A stretch of 64,000 nucleotides of DNA from Anaerolinea sp. (GTDB lineage: Bacteria > Chloroflexota > Anaerolineae > Anaerolineales > Anaerolineaceae), in NCBI GenBank assembly GCA_029975965.1, contig JARKOV010000108.1:62001-126000 (forward strand). The letters are read 5' to 3'. The notes under the pieces were generated by a model, which did not search any database, had not been told where the DNA came from, and worked only from the letters and a program-made list of their open reading frames with translations. How positions within the stretch are numbered: the stretch's first letter is position 1; each line of letters opens with the position of its first letter. Shown piece by piece: positions 46,774 to 53,790 of this stretch. Position numbers and translations under genes: made by a program.

Positions 46774-46825
46774 ATTGTATAAATAATCTGGGGGATACTC
46801 AACGTTTGCGCGATCTTTGTATAAA
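46774..46825 (-). promoter_or_regulatory. crt operon promoter with direct repeats
   Basis: On the minus strand TTGAGT (46802-46797) and TACAAT (46779-46774) are spaced 17 and precede crtI by 25 bases. TTGTATAAA occurs twice on the plus strand (46775-46783 and 46817-46825), exactly 42 bp apart, one copy overlapping the -10. On the other side TATAAT at 46908-46913 can serve the divergent GT1 gene. Confidence 0.65.
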
Positions 46826-46939
46826 GTTTGCCGAGATTTCGAGGGTATAGTAGCAAGTTTTTCGCGCGCATGCGCCGCTTATTCAGGCGCTGCCTTGCTC
46901 GCGATCATATAATGCCGAATACCATGGCATAATTGCAGG

Positions 46940-48226
46940 ATGCCGAGCGACACTGGAACGGCAAAACGCATCACCCTGCTCACCTACGGCTCCCGCGGAG
47001 ACGTCGAGCCGTTTGTGGCGCTGGGAATGGGGCTGCGGGAGGCGGGGCATGCGGTGCGGCTGGCCGCGCCGGCGACGTTTGCCGCGTTTGCCGAGGGGCG
47101 CGGTCTGGCGTTCACCCCCATCCAGGGCGACCCGGACGAGCTGGCACAGGCTTTTGCCGACCGGGCCGGGTTGAGCTGGCCGCGCATGGTGGCCAGCATG
47201 GTGCGGCACGTTTTCCCGCTGGCCAGATCAGCTTTGGCATCCGTGGAGCAGGCCACCCGAGATGCTGACCTCGTCGTGCATACTTTCCTGATGACCGACG
47301 CCGGGCACACCCTGGCGAGCCTGCGGGGCATCCCCGACGTTTCGGCGCAGTTCTTCCCGGTTTTCATGCCCACCGCGGCGTTCTCTGCCGTGGCGCTGCC
47401 TGACCTGCCGCTGGGCGGGTTGTACCGGCGGGGCACTCACCTGTTCAACACCGCCATGTTTCGTTACGGCGCCAGGGTCCTCTATCGCCTGATGCGCGCA
47501 AAAATGCCGCAGCTTCCCCGGCTGGCGCCCTGGCCTTTCGACGGCGCGCATGGAGGCAAGACGCCGCTCCTGTTCGCGTACAGCCCCCACGTTTTGCCGC
47601 CCCCGGCCGATTGGCCGGCTTACGCGCACGTCACCGGATACTGGAAACTCCCGCTCGAGCCCGGTTGGGCGCCGCCCGGCGAGCTCAGCCGTTTCATCGA
47701 GTGCAGCCCGCCGCCGGTGTATTTTGGACCGGGCAGCATTCGCACGGCGCAACTGCACAACCTGCTGCGCACGGTGGTCGCTGCGGCGCGGGCCTGCGGG
47801 CGGCGCACGGTGCTGGGCGTGGCGCCGCATGCGCTTCCGAACGACCTGCAGGGCGCGGATGTGTTCGCCGCCGGGGGAATCCCGCACGGCTGGCTTTTTC
47901 CGCAGATGGGCTTCATCCTCCATCATGGGGGTGCAGGCACAGCCGGCGCGGCTGCGGCGGCGGGTGTGCCCAACTCGGCCACCCCTTTCTCGGCTGACCA
48001 GGAGTTCTGGGCGCGGCGCATCCGCCGCCTGGGGCTTGGCCCGGCTGTTCCGGCCGCCCGCCAGTTGAGCCGCGATCACCCGGCGGAGCGTGACCGGCTG
48101 GCAGTCCTCTTGCGCGAAGCGCTGGATAACCCGGTTTACCGGCAACGGGCGGCCGACCTGGGCGCGAAAATCCGCCAGGAGCGCGGCGTAGAGAACGCGG
48201 TTCAGCTCATCGAGCGCCTGCTTTAA
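46940..48226 (+). CDS. GT1-family (UGT-like) glycosyltransferase
   Basis: This encodes 428 residues. The N-terminal 'LLTYGSRGDVEPFVALGMGL' and the C-terminal nucleotide-sugar motif 'FILHHGGAGTAGAAAAAGVP' are those of MGT/sterol glucosyltransferase-like GT1 enzymes. The acceptor is lipophilic in this group. Divergent transcription from the crt operon and a shared 190-bp promoter region suggest glycosylation of the hydroxylated carotenoid, as CrtX does for zeaxanthin, but this is an inference. The conserved Asp/Gln that follows HHGGxGT is in 'PFSADQEFWARRI'. Confidence 0.85.
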   Translation: MPSDTGTAKRITLLTYGSRGDVEPFVALGMGLREAGHAVRLAAPATFAAFAEGRGLAFTPIQGDPDELAQAFADRAGLSWPRMVASMVRHVFPLARSALASVEQATRDADLVVHTFLMTDAGHTLASLRGIPDVSAQFFPVFMPTAAFSAVALPDLPLGGLYRRGTHLFNTAMFRYGARVLYRLMRAKMPQLPRLAPWPFDGAHGGKTPLLFAYSPHVLPPPADWPAYAHVTGYWKLPLEPGWAPPGELSRFIECSPPPVYFGPGSIRTAQLHNLLRTVVAAARACGRRTVLGVAPHALPNDLQGADVFAAGGIPHGWLFPQMGFILHHGGAGTAGAAAAAGVPNSATPFSADQEFWARRIRRLGLGPAVPAARQLSRDHPAERDRLAVLLREALDNPVYRQRAADLGAKIRQERGVENAVQLIERLL

Positions 48227-48315
48227 CCGGCGGCTGGCTATGTTCCGGTCACCTTGCCGCCGCCCGGCATGCCGGCATGGATTCTCAGGGGAAGCCTGTA
48301 GAAGGAGGACGGTGA

Positions 48316-49200
48316 ATGAGCGACATACCGAGTGAGAAAGCCACCTGGCGCAGGATGCTGACCTTTGCGCTGCCCATCTACCTCGTTGCCAACGCCTACC
48401 TGGTATACCTGGGTGAGGTCACCGCCACCTTGTTGCGAATGGCGACCGTCGCTTACCTGGCCTTGCTGGTGTGGCTGACCCTGCGCGCGACCCGCCCGCT
48501 GCCCGAAACAGAGGCGGCGCCGGTGCGGCGTACGCCGGCGCTGTGGGCGCAGCTTGGCGTGCTGGCGGCGATCCTGGTGCTGACCGGGTTGAATTCGGAT
48601 CGCCTCCCCCTCTGGACCGGCATGGTGGCCTGGCTGCGGGGAGTGGGCGAGTCCGTGTTGCCGGTGGAATGGTTCGGCGGGCCGGGCAACGCCGTCGCCA
48701 ACCCCGTGCAATACCTGGTCGTCCCCTTGCTCCTGCTGCTGGCCCTTGGCGCGCGACCCGCCGAGCTCGGTTTTACCCGGGGGCATCGGGTCTGGCGGGT
48801 TTGCTTGATCTGGCTGGCGCTGCCCCTATTGACCTGGGTCGGGCTGCTGGCGAGCGGCGCGCTGGCGGCTCAAACTCTCGCCCGGCGCATCCTCGGCAAC
48901 ACCTTCCAGAACGGCTTCTTCGAGGAATTCCTCTTCCGCGGCGCGCTGCAGACCCGCCTGTACCGCCTGCGCGCCTCGCCGTGGATGCTCTTGCTGCAGG
49001 CGGTGCTCTTCGGGCTGTGGCACCTGCGCGCCAACATGCAATCAATGGGCGGGAACCTCCTGGCGGGGCTGGCGATCTGCATCGTCTCCCAGGCGGTGAC
49101 GGGCCTGGCTTTTGGGATTATCTTCCGGCGCACCCGCAACCTGGTCGCGCCGTCTGTGGCGCACGTGGCGATGAACGTGCTCGGGCAATCTTTCGGTTAG
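48316..49200 (+). CDS. CPBP-family intramembrane metalloprotease
   Basis: This encodes 294 residues, with AAGGAGGA before the ATG. It has about eight hydrophobic helices. The CPBP motifs are complete: Glu203-Glu204-x-x-x-Arg208 ('FFEEFLFRG'), 'FGLWHL' and 'HVAMNVLG'. Family members are Abi/Rce1-like membrane proteases, or act without proteolysis in bacteriocin immunity. A second CPBP-type gene at 50028-50933 has an altered motif. The dispersed repeat starts directly after the stop. Confidence 0.88.
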   Translation: MSDIPSEKATWRRMLTFALPIYLVANAYLVYLGEVTATLLRMATVAYLALLVWLTLRATRPLPETEAAPVRRTPALWAQLGVLAAILVLTGLNSDRLPLWTGMVAWLRGVGESVLPVEWFGGPGNAVANPVQYLVVPLLLLLALGARPAELGFTRGHRVWRVCLIWLALPLLTWVGLLASGALAAQTLARRILGNTFQNGFFEEFLFRGALQTRLYRLRASPWMLLLQAVLFGLWHLRANMQSMGGNLLAGLAICIVSQAVTGLAFGIIFRRTRNLVAPSVAHVAMNVLGQSFG

Positions 49201-49207
49201 GTTGGTG

Positions 49208-49297
49208 AGGGAGCCGATTCGGGACCCTCTCCCGCGGGAGTGGGCAGGGAAGCACTGAGCTTTGACAGTGTGAGGTCTCTTTTCTTACTTTGAGAAA
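49208..49297 (+). repeat. 90-bp dispersed intergenic repeat, copy 2
   Basis: It is 81/90 identical to 14214-14303 in the same orientation, with the TCCCGCGGGAGTGGGCAGGG core and the TTTGAGAAA end. It begins eight bases after a stop codon. Confidence 0.85.
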
Positions 49298-49452
49298 GCC
49301 GCAATGGTCGCCCCAGGGTCGCTGTGGCTGGATGGGATGGATTGTATAATTCCTTGATCTTAAAAGAATGGTACTGCTCAGACAGTTGAAGTAGAAGTCC
49401 CATCCGGGGCTGAACAGCTACAAAGCATGGTTCAATCCTTAGACTGACCGGT

Positions 49453-49924
49453 ATGGAAACGACTACCTTTGCAGAGATTGAAGCAGAATTCATGGATCGC
49501 GTTCGCCGGTCGGTGTATTGCAGCATGGCGACGGTCGATCAAAGACGTCGTCGCTCACCTTTACGCCTGGCAGCAACGCTCGCTCGCGCGCAGTGAGGCG
49601 GCCCGGCTCGACCGACTGCCTGATTTCCCGGAGTGGCTGCCCGGCGTGGCTCCCGAGGAGGTTGCGGACACCGACCCGGTCAATGCCTGGATCTATGCGG
49701 CTCACCGCGACAAACCGTGGGGCGAAATTCACCTGGCCTGGAAGGAAGGATTCCAATGCCTGCTGGATTCCGCGGGCGGAGTACTGGAGCGGGACATGCT
49801 CGATTTGGGTCGCTATCCCTGGATGGAAGGTTATTCGCTGGCAGTTTACCTGATCGCATCTTACGACCATCACCAGGAGCACCTGGAGAATCTCGAGACC
49901 TGGTTGAGGATGCACAAGGTTTGA
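49453..49924 (+). pseudogene. ClbS/DfsB (DinB-like) gene with N-terminal frameshift
   Basis: From about 49522 the sequence encodes 'WRRSIKDVVAHLYAWQQ', then 'EWLPGVAPEEVADTDPVNAWI' and 'SYDHHQEHLENLETWLR', the four-helix-bundle pattern of the ClbS/DfsB family. The natural start ATG 49453 ('METTTFAEIEAEFMDRV') is in another frame, and about 15 residues expected before the 'WSIKDV' motif are missing, so an internal deletion shifted the frame. Intact ClbS protects DNA from colibactin-type genotoxins, while others are thiol-transferase-like. A TTG at 49469 could start the long frame but would have a non-homologous N-terminus. TATAAT occurs at 49345-49350. Confidence 0.6.
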
Positions 49925-50027
49925 CAGATCCACGTTCACTGCCTTGATGGGTGCCATGTAATGCACCGAACCTCGCAGGGTATCCAGCTATAATCCTGTT
50001 AGGTTGATGGTTAAGGAGGGTTGTGCG

Positions 50028-50933
50028 ATGAAAGCTGCCGCAACGCGAAAGCCCGTTCTGGTCGTGGCCTGGGTGGTGATCCTCGCCATGTCGCTGTACA
50101 AGATCGCTTTGCAAGAAATCTTCCACGTCCCCGTTTCCGAAGACCTCCAGGCGCTGATTTCCGCCGGTGTGGTGATCGTGGGCTTTGCCCTCACGTTTCT
50201 CTGGGGGGCCATCCGCCCGCTGCGCCTGCTGTTTGGGCTGTTTGCTGTCACGACGGGGGTGCAGTGGCTGGTCTTCACCCAGATCGACCGGCTGCCCGCT
50301 TACAAGGCCTGGTTGAACCACCCTTCCTTCAGCGTCTGGATGCTGGCCGAGCAGTCCTTAAAGCTGGGCATCGCGCTGGTCGTGATCGCCTTTCTATGGA
50401 TCGTGCTCAAGCGGCGCGAGGCTTTCTTCCTCGCCAGGGGCGATATCGCGGCGCCGGCGGAGCCGGTGCGCTGGTTGGGAGTGAAGGAAGGAGAGCGTTG
50501 GAGCACCTTTGGGCGCAACCTCGCCGTCATCCTCAGCCTCGGCACGCTGGCTTTCCTGATCATCGCCGGGCGGCCCCCGCTGGATATCGTCGTGCGGGCG
50601 CTGCCCTTTTTACCCGCCGTGCTCCTCGCCGCCGCGTCCAACGCTTTTTACGAAGAGATCACTTACAAGGCTTCCTTCCTGTCTGTGCTGGAGGGGGTGG
50701 TGGGCAAGTCGCAGTCCCTCTTGCTGATGGCGGCCTACTTTGGCATCTGGCACTTTTACGGCGTGCCGTACGGCGTGGTCGGCGTGCTGATGGCCGGTTT
50801 CCTCGGCTGGCTGTTGGGAAAATCGATGCTGGAGACGCGCGGGCTGTTCTGGGCCTGGTTCTTACACTTCCTGCAGGACGTGCTGATCTTTGCCTTCCTG
50901 GCGATCGGCTCGATCACCCCGGGGGGCGGGTGA
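50028..50933 (+). CDS. CPBP-like intramembrane protease homologue
   Basis: This encodes 301 residues from the ATG at 50028, with AAGGAGGG at 50013-50020; an in-frame ATG at 50004 lies before that site. There are about eight membrane helices. The catalytic region is 'FYEEITYKASF' (Glu209-Glu210), with Lys214 where the family has Arg, then 'FGIWHFYGV' and 'WFLHFLQDV' with His and Asp in place of HxxxN. Activity is therefore uncertain. A TATAAT at 49989-49994 may serve it. Confidence 0.8.
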   Translation: MKAAATRKPVLVVAWVVILAMSLYKIALQEIFHVPVSEDLQALISAGVVIVGFALTFLWGAIRPLRLLFGLFAVTTGVQWLVFTQIDRLPAYKAWLNHPSFSVWMLAEQSLKLGIALVVIAFLWIVLKRREAFFLARGDIAAPAEPVRWLGVKEGERWSTFGRNLAVILSLGTLAFLIIAGRPPLDIVVRALPFLPAVLLAAASNAFYEEITYKASFLSVLEGVVGKSQSLLLMAAYFGIWHFYGVPYGVVGVLMAGFLGWLLGKSMLETRGLFWAWFLHFLQDVLIFAFLAIGSITPGGG

Positions 50934-50947
50934 GGTTCAGATTTATA

Positions 50948-50989
50948 TTTTCTGCAACGTGTGGGACAAAGCCCACACATTGCAGAAAA
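50948..50989. repeat. Hairpin repeat (TGTGGG-CAAA family), copy 2
   Basis: The arms 50948-50965 and 50972-50989 pair over 18 bp with one mismatch, from TTTTCTG to CAGAAAA, loop ACAAAG. The tip TGTGGGACAAAGCCCACA resembles copy 1. It lies 14 bases after the CPBP-like stop and may act as a 3' end structure. Confidence 0.78.
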
Positions 50990-51084
50990 CTGGTCACTCA
51001 CTCGCGGGTGAGGCATGGACGGCGCCAACCCGTGGCGGCAACCATCGGCGTTCGCCAGGCGATCCGCTACGGGGCTCCAGGCCG

Positions 51085-51783
51085 ATGATCGCGACCCGGC
51101 TGGTGCTCCTGGAAGGCCCGCCCGGCTCGGGGAAGTCGACCACCGCCCGACTGCTGGCGGGGGAGATCGCCCAAACCGGCGTGGACTGCCGCTGTTACTA
51201 CGAGTGGAGCGCCGACCACCCGATCTCGATCGGCGACGACCTCCACCTGGGTGAGGTGATCGCTGAAGCCAGGGCGCGCGAAGGGGAGGTGCTCGATCAG
51301 TGGCGGCGCTTTGCCCTGTCGGCGCAGGCGGCTCGAGGCGTGACCGTGCTGGAGAGCCGTTTCTGGCAGACCGGGGCGATGTTGCTCTATGCGGCTGGCG
51401 AGTCGTTCGAGCGCGTGGCGGAGAGTAACCAGCGGGTGATCGAAGCCATCCAGCCGTTGCGGCCGGTGCTGATCCTTTTCACCATTCGCGACCTGGCGGG
51501 GTTCCTGCGCCGCACGATCGAAATCAAGGAAACGGAATGGCGGCAGTCGGCTCTGCCGGGCAGTTGGGCGCAGCACGTCTACGCCGCCCTGGATCCGCAG
51601 CCGTGGTTCACCGCTCGCGGGCTGTCGGGGGAGGCAGGATTGGTGGCATTCCTCGAAGAATGGGCGGGCGTGGCGCAGCGCCTCTACCGGCGGCTGCCGT
51701 TCCCGCGCCTGCAGCTCCGCGACCCCCACCTGGACTGGCCGGGCGCGATGCGGCAGATGCGTGAATTCCTTGGCTTGGGTTAA
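51085..51783 (+). CDS. P-loop NTPase/kinase of unknown substrate
   Basis: This encodes 232 residues from the ATG at 51085. Walker A is 'LEGPPGSGKSTTARLLA' (about 8-24). 'VTVLESRFWQTGAMLLY' provides a 'thymidylate kinase-like' lid position and 'PVLILFTIRDL' a late strand. It is probably a small-molecule phosphotransferase in the adenylate/chloramphenicol kinase group. An ORF extends to 50890 but runs through the hairpin and was rejected. The ribosome site before 51085 is weak. Confidence 0.78.
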   Translation: MIATRLVLLEGPPGSGKSTTARLLAGEIAQTGVDCRCYYEWSADHPISIGDDLHLGEVIAEARAREGEVLDQWRRFALSAQAARGVTVLESRFWQTGAMLLYAAGESFERVAESNQRVIEAIQPLRPVLILFTIRDLAGFLRRTIEIKETEWRQSALPGSWAQHVYAALDPQPWFTARGLSGEAGLVAFLEEWAGVAQRLYRRLPFPRLQLRDPHLDWPGAMRQMREFLGLG

Positions 51784-51953
51784 GAGTAAGTGAAGAGGAA
51801 AAAGTGATCCGCGAATTCAATACGATTTTGAAACTGCTCAGAGGGTAGAGGGGAGGTTCGGGTCTCGTAAACCTCTGGCTGTGTAGCGTGTTTTTTTGAT
51901 TTTCAAGCGGATGAGGCGCTCTTTTCAGGAGAGTGATGCTTTAAGCTGCATGT

Positions 51954-51959
51954 TATAAT
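51954..51959 (+). promoter_or_regulatory. -10 element of the MntA-HepT operon (leaderless)
   Basis: TATAAT ends six bases before the ATG at 51966, so transcription should begin at the start codon. No good -35 is visible at 16-18 bases and no ribosome site precedes the ATG. Confidence 0.55.
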
Positions 51960-51965
51960 CTTTTT

Positions 51966-52265
51966 ATGGAGTACCACTCGCTCTTACCCGCTGATCAGTT
52001 GAAAGAATTTTGCCGGAAGCACCACATCCGACGATTATCGTATTTTGGGTCGGTGGTGCGCAATGACTTTGGCTCTGAAAGTGATATCGATGTGCTGGTT
52101 GAATTTGAGCCAGGCCACACCCCGGGTCTCGATTTCTTCCTGATCGAGGCGGAATTATCTCAGCTTTTGAGGCGCCGGGTCGATTTACAGACCCTCCATT
52201 TCCTCAGTCCAGAAATTCGCGATACCGTATTGTCTGAGGCGGTTCCGGCTTATGAGCAGGCGTGA
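51966..52265 (+). CDS. mntA: MNT-domain nucleotidyltransferase antitoxin (MntA-like)
   Basis: This encodes 99 residues. The minimal nucleotidyltransferase signature GSX10DXD is complete: Gly28-Ser29 and Asp40-Ile-Asp42. In MntA-HepT systems this protein adenylylates the Tyr of the HepT toxin to neutralise it. The next gene overlaps it by 14 bases and encodes HepT. The order is antitoxin then toxin. Low GC relative to neighbours suggests recent acquisition. Confidence 0.93.
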   Translation: MEYHSLLPADQLKEFCRKHHIRRLSYFGSVVRNDFGSESDIDVLVEFEPGHTPGLDFFLIEAELSQLLRRRVDLQTLHFLSPEIRDTVLSEAVPAYEQA

Positions 52266-52590
52266 TCCAGAAGTCGCATTACGGCAAATCCTTTCCCATG
52301 CCCGGGAGGCTGTTGATCTTTTTAAGGGAAAGGATCGCGCGGATCTAGACTCAGACCGGCTGTTAAATCTTGCGATTACCCGTTTGATCGAGATTATTGG
52401 GGAGGCTGCCAACCGCGTTCCGGAATCGTTGCGCGAAAAATATCCCGATCTACCCTGGTTGCAAATGGTTGGAGTGCGTAATCGCCTGATCCATGGTTAC
52501 GACAGTATCGATTTTGATATCCTCTTGGTCATCATAGACCGGGATTTACCCTTATTAATTGAGCGGTTACAGGCTATTCTGGGTGAATAA
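52252..52590 (+). CDS. hepT: HepT-like ribonuclease toxin
   Basis: This encodes 112 residues, all helical. The HEPN/HepT catalytic motif R-x4-H-x-Y is present: Arg76, His81, Tyr83 ('RNRLIHGY'). It is expected to cleave RNA as a dimer unless its Tyr is adenylylated by the upstream MNT protein. The overlap with the antitoxin gene couples translation. Confidence 0.94.
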   Translation: MSRRDPEVALRQILSHAREAVDLFKGKDRADLDSDRLLNLAITRLIEIIGEAANRVPESLREKYPDLPWLQMVGVRNRLIHGYDSIDFDILLVIIDRDLPLLIERLQAILGE

Positions 52591-52652
52591 GCGGTCGTAA
52601 ACAGATGTAAACTGCCCATCCGGCAAAGATCAATTTCTGCTTCTTAAGGTTC

Positions 52653-52702
52653 TTGACACACAACCATTTTTCACCGATAATTTTGTTGAACGTTCAACAA
52701 AA
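52653..52702 (+). promoter_or_regulatory. lacI-GH65 promoter with 22-bp palindromic operator
   Basis: TTGACA (52653-52658) and GATAAT (52676-52681) are spaced 17. A perfect 22-bp palindrome (TTTTGTTGAAC and its complement, 52681-52702) begins at the last base of the -10 and covers the start site. This is a textbook LacI-family operator with a central CG. Confidence 0.9.
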
Positions 52703-52711
52703 AGGATTCCC

Positions 52712-53716
52712 ATGCGCATCACCATCATCGACGTCGCCAGGGAGGCGGGGGTATCGCGCACCACTGTCTCCAACGTGTTCGCCGGGCGCGCCAAGTGCTC
52801 CACGGAGACGCGCGCGGCGGTGCTGGCGGCAGCGGAGCGCCTCGGCTACCAGCCCAACCTGGCGGCGCGCTCGCTGATCACCAACCAATCGCGCCTGATC
52901 GGCATGATCCTGCCCTCTTACGTCGATTCCAACACGCTCAGCAACAGCCCCTTTTACAACATCACCATCGACAGCGTCTATTCGGTGTTGCGCGAGGAGG
53001 CTTATTACGACCTGATTATCTTCTCGGTGCCCTTCAAAGAGAAGCTGGTCCAGGTCAGCCAGTGGATCGACGCCCGCAATGTCGACGGCATCCTGGCGGT
53101 GGGCGAGTACGACCCCGACTTCCTGGAACAGTTGAGCGCCAAGGGCATCCCGGTGATGCTGATCGACAATTATGCCCGTGGCGATTACGCCAATTTTTCT
53201 GGCGTGACCTCGGACGACGAAACGGGCGGCTACCTGGCGGCGCGCCACCTCGTCGAGCGCGGCTACCACAAGATCGCCCTGTGCGGGCTCGAGTTGGATG
53301 GCCCGTTGATGAACCGCAGGTTCTTGGGCTACCAGCGAGCCATGCGCGAATGCGGGCGCGAGGCGTACCGCTTCGACCAGCGGGGCACACCCTTCGAAGC
53401 CGGGCTGCAGTTTGCCGGGTTGTTGCTTGAGCGGGGCTTCGATGCCGCCTTTTGCACCGAGGACATGGTCGCGGCAGGCGTGCTGCACGGTATGCTGAAG
53501 CGGGGCGTGCATGTCGGCCGAGATTTCGGGCTGGTCGGCTTCGACAACATTCATATCGGGCGCCAGCTTTACCCTGAGCTGACCACCATCGACCAGCGCA
53601 TCTTTGAAAAGGGCGCGACGGCGATGACCACGCTGTTGAACATCATCAAGAAAGAAAGCTCCGTGGGCAGCCGCCAGGTGCTGCCGGTCAGCCTGGTGGT
53701 GCGCGAAAGCGCCTGA
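52712..53716 (+). CDS. LacI-family transcriptional repressor
   Basis: This encodes 334 residues. The HTH 'ITIIDVAREAGVSRTTVSNVFAG' and hinge 'YQPNLAARSLITNQ' are followed by a sugar-sensing domain with 'VGFDNIHIGRQLYPELTTIDQ'. A 22-bp palindrome overlies its own promoter. It precedes two GH65 genes by 74 bases and probably represses all three until an alpha-glucoside or glucose-1-phosphate-type ligand is available. Confidence 0.95.
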   Translation: MRITIIDVAREAGVSRTTVSNVFAGRAKCSTETRAAVLAAAERLGYQPNLAARSLITNQSRLIGMILPSYVDSNTLSNSPFYNITIDSVYSVLREEAYYDLIIFSVPFKEKLVQVSQWIDARNVDGILAVGEYDPDFLEQLSAKGIPVMLIDNYARGDYANFSGVTSDDETGGYLAARHLVERGYHKIALCGLELDGPLMNRRFLGYQRAMRECGREAYRFDQRGTPFEAGLQFAGLLLERGFDAAFCTEDMVAAGVLHGMLKRGVHVGRDFGLVGFDNIHIGRQLYPELTTIDQRIFEKGATAMTTLLNIIKKESSVGSRQVLPVSLVVRESA

Positions 53717-53790
53717 GATTGCGAGCCTGAGCTGCCGTCAAGCCAGCCGCTCGATCGCCAACGGGCTGGAATTTTTTGCAGGAGAGTTGC

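Noticed and set aside
50890..51084. N-terminal extension of the P-loop kinase
   Set aside because: It overlaps the end of the CPBP-like gene and the hairpin at 50948-50989; Walker A starts a few residues after 51085.
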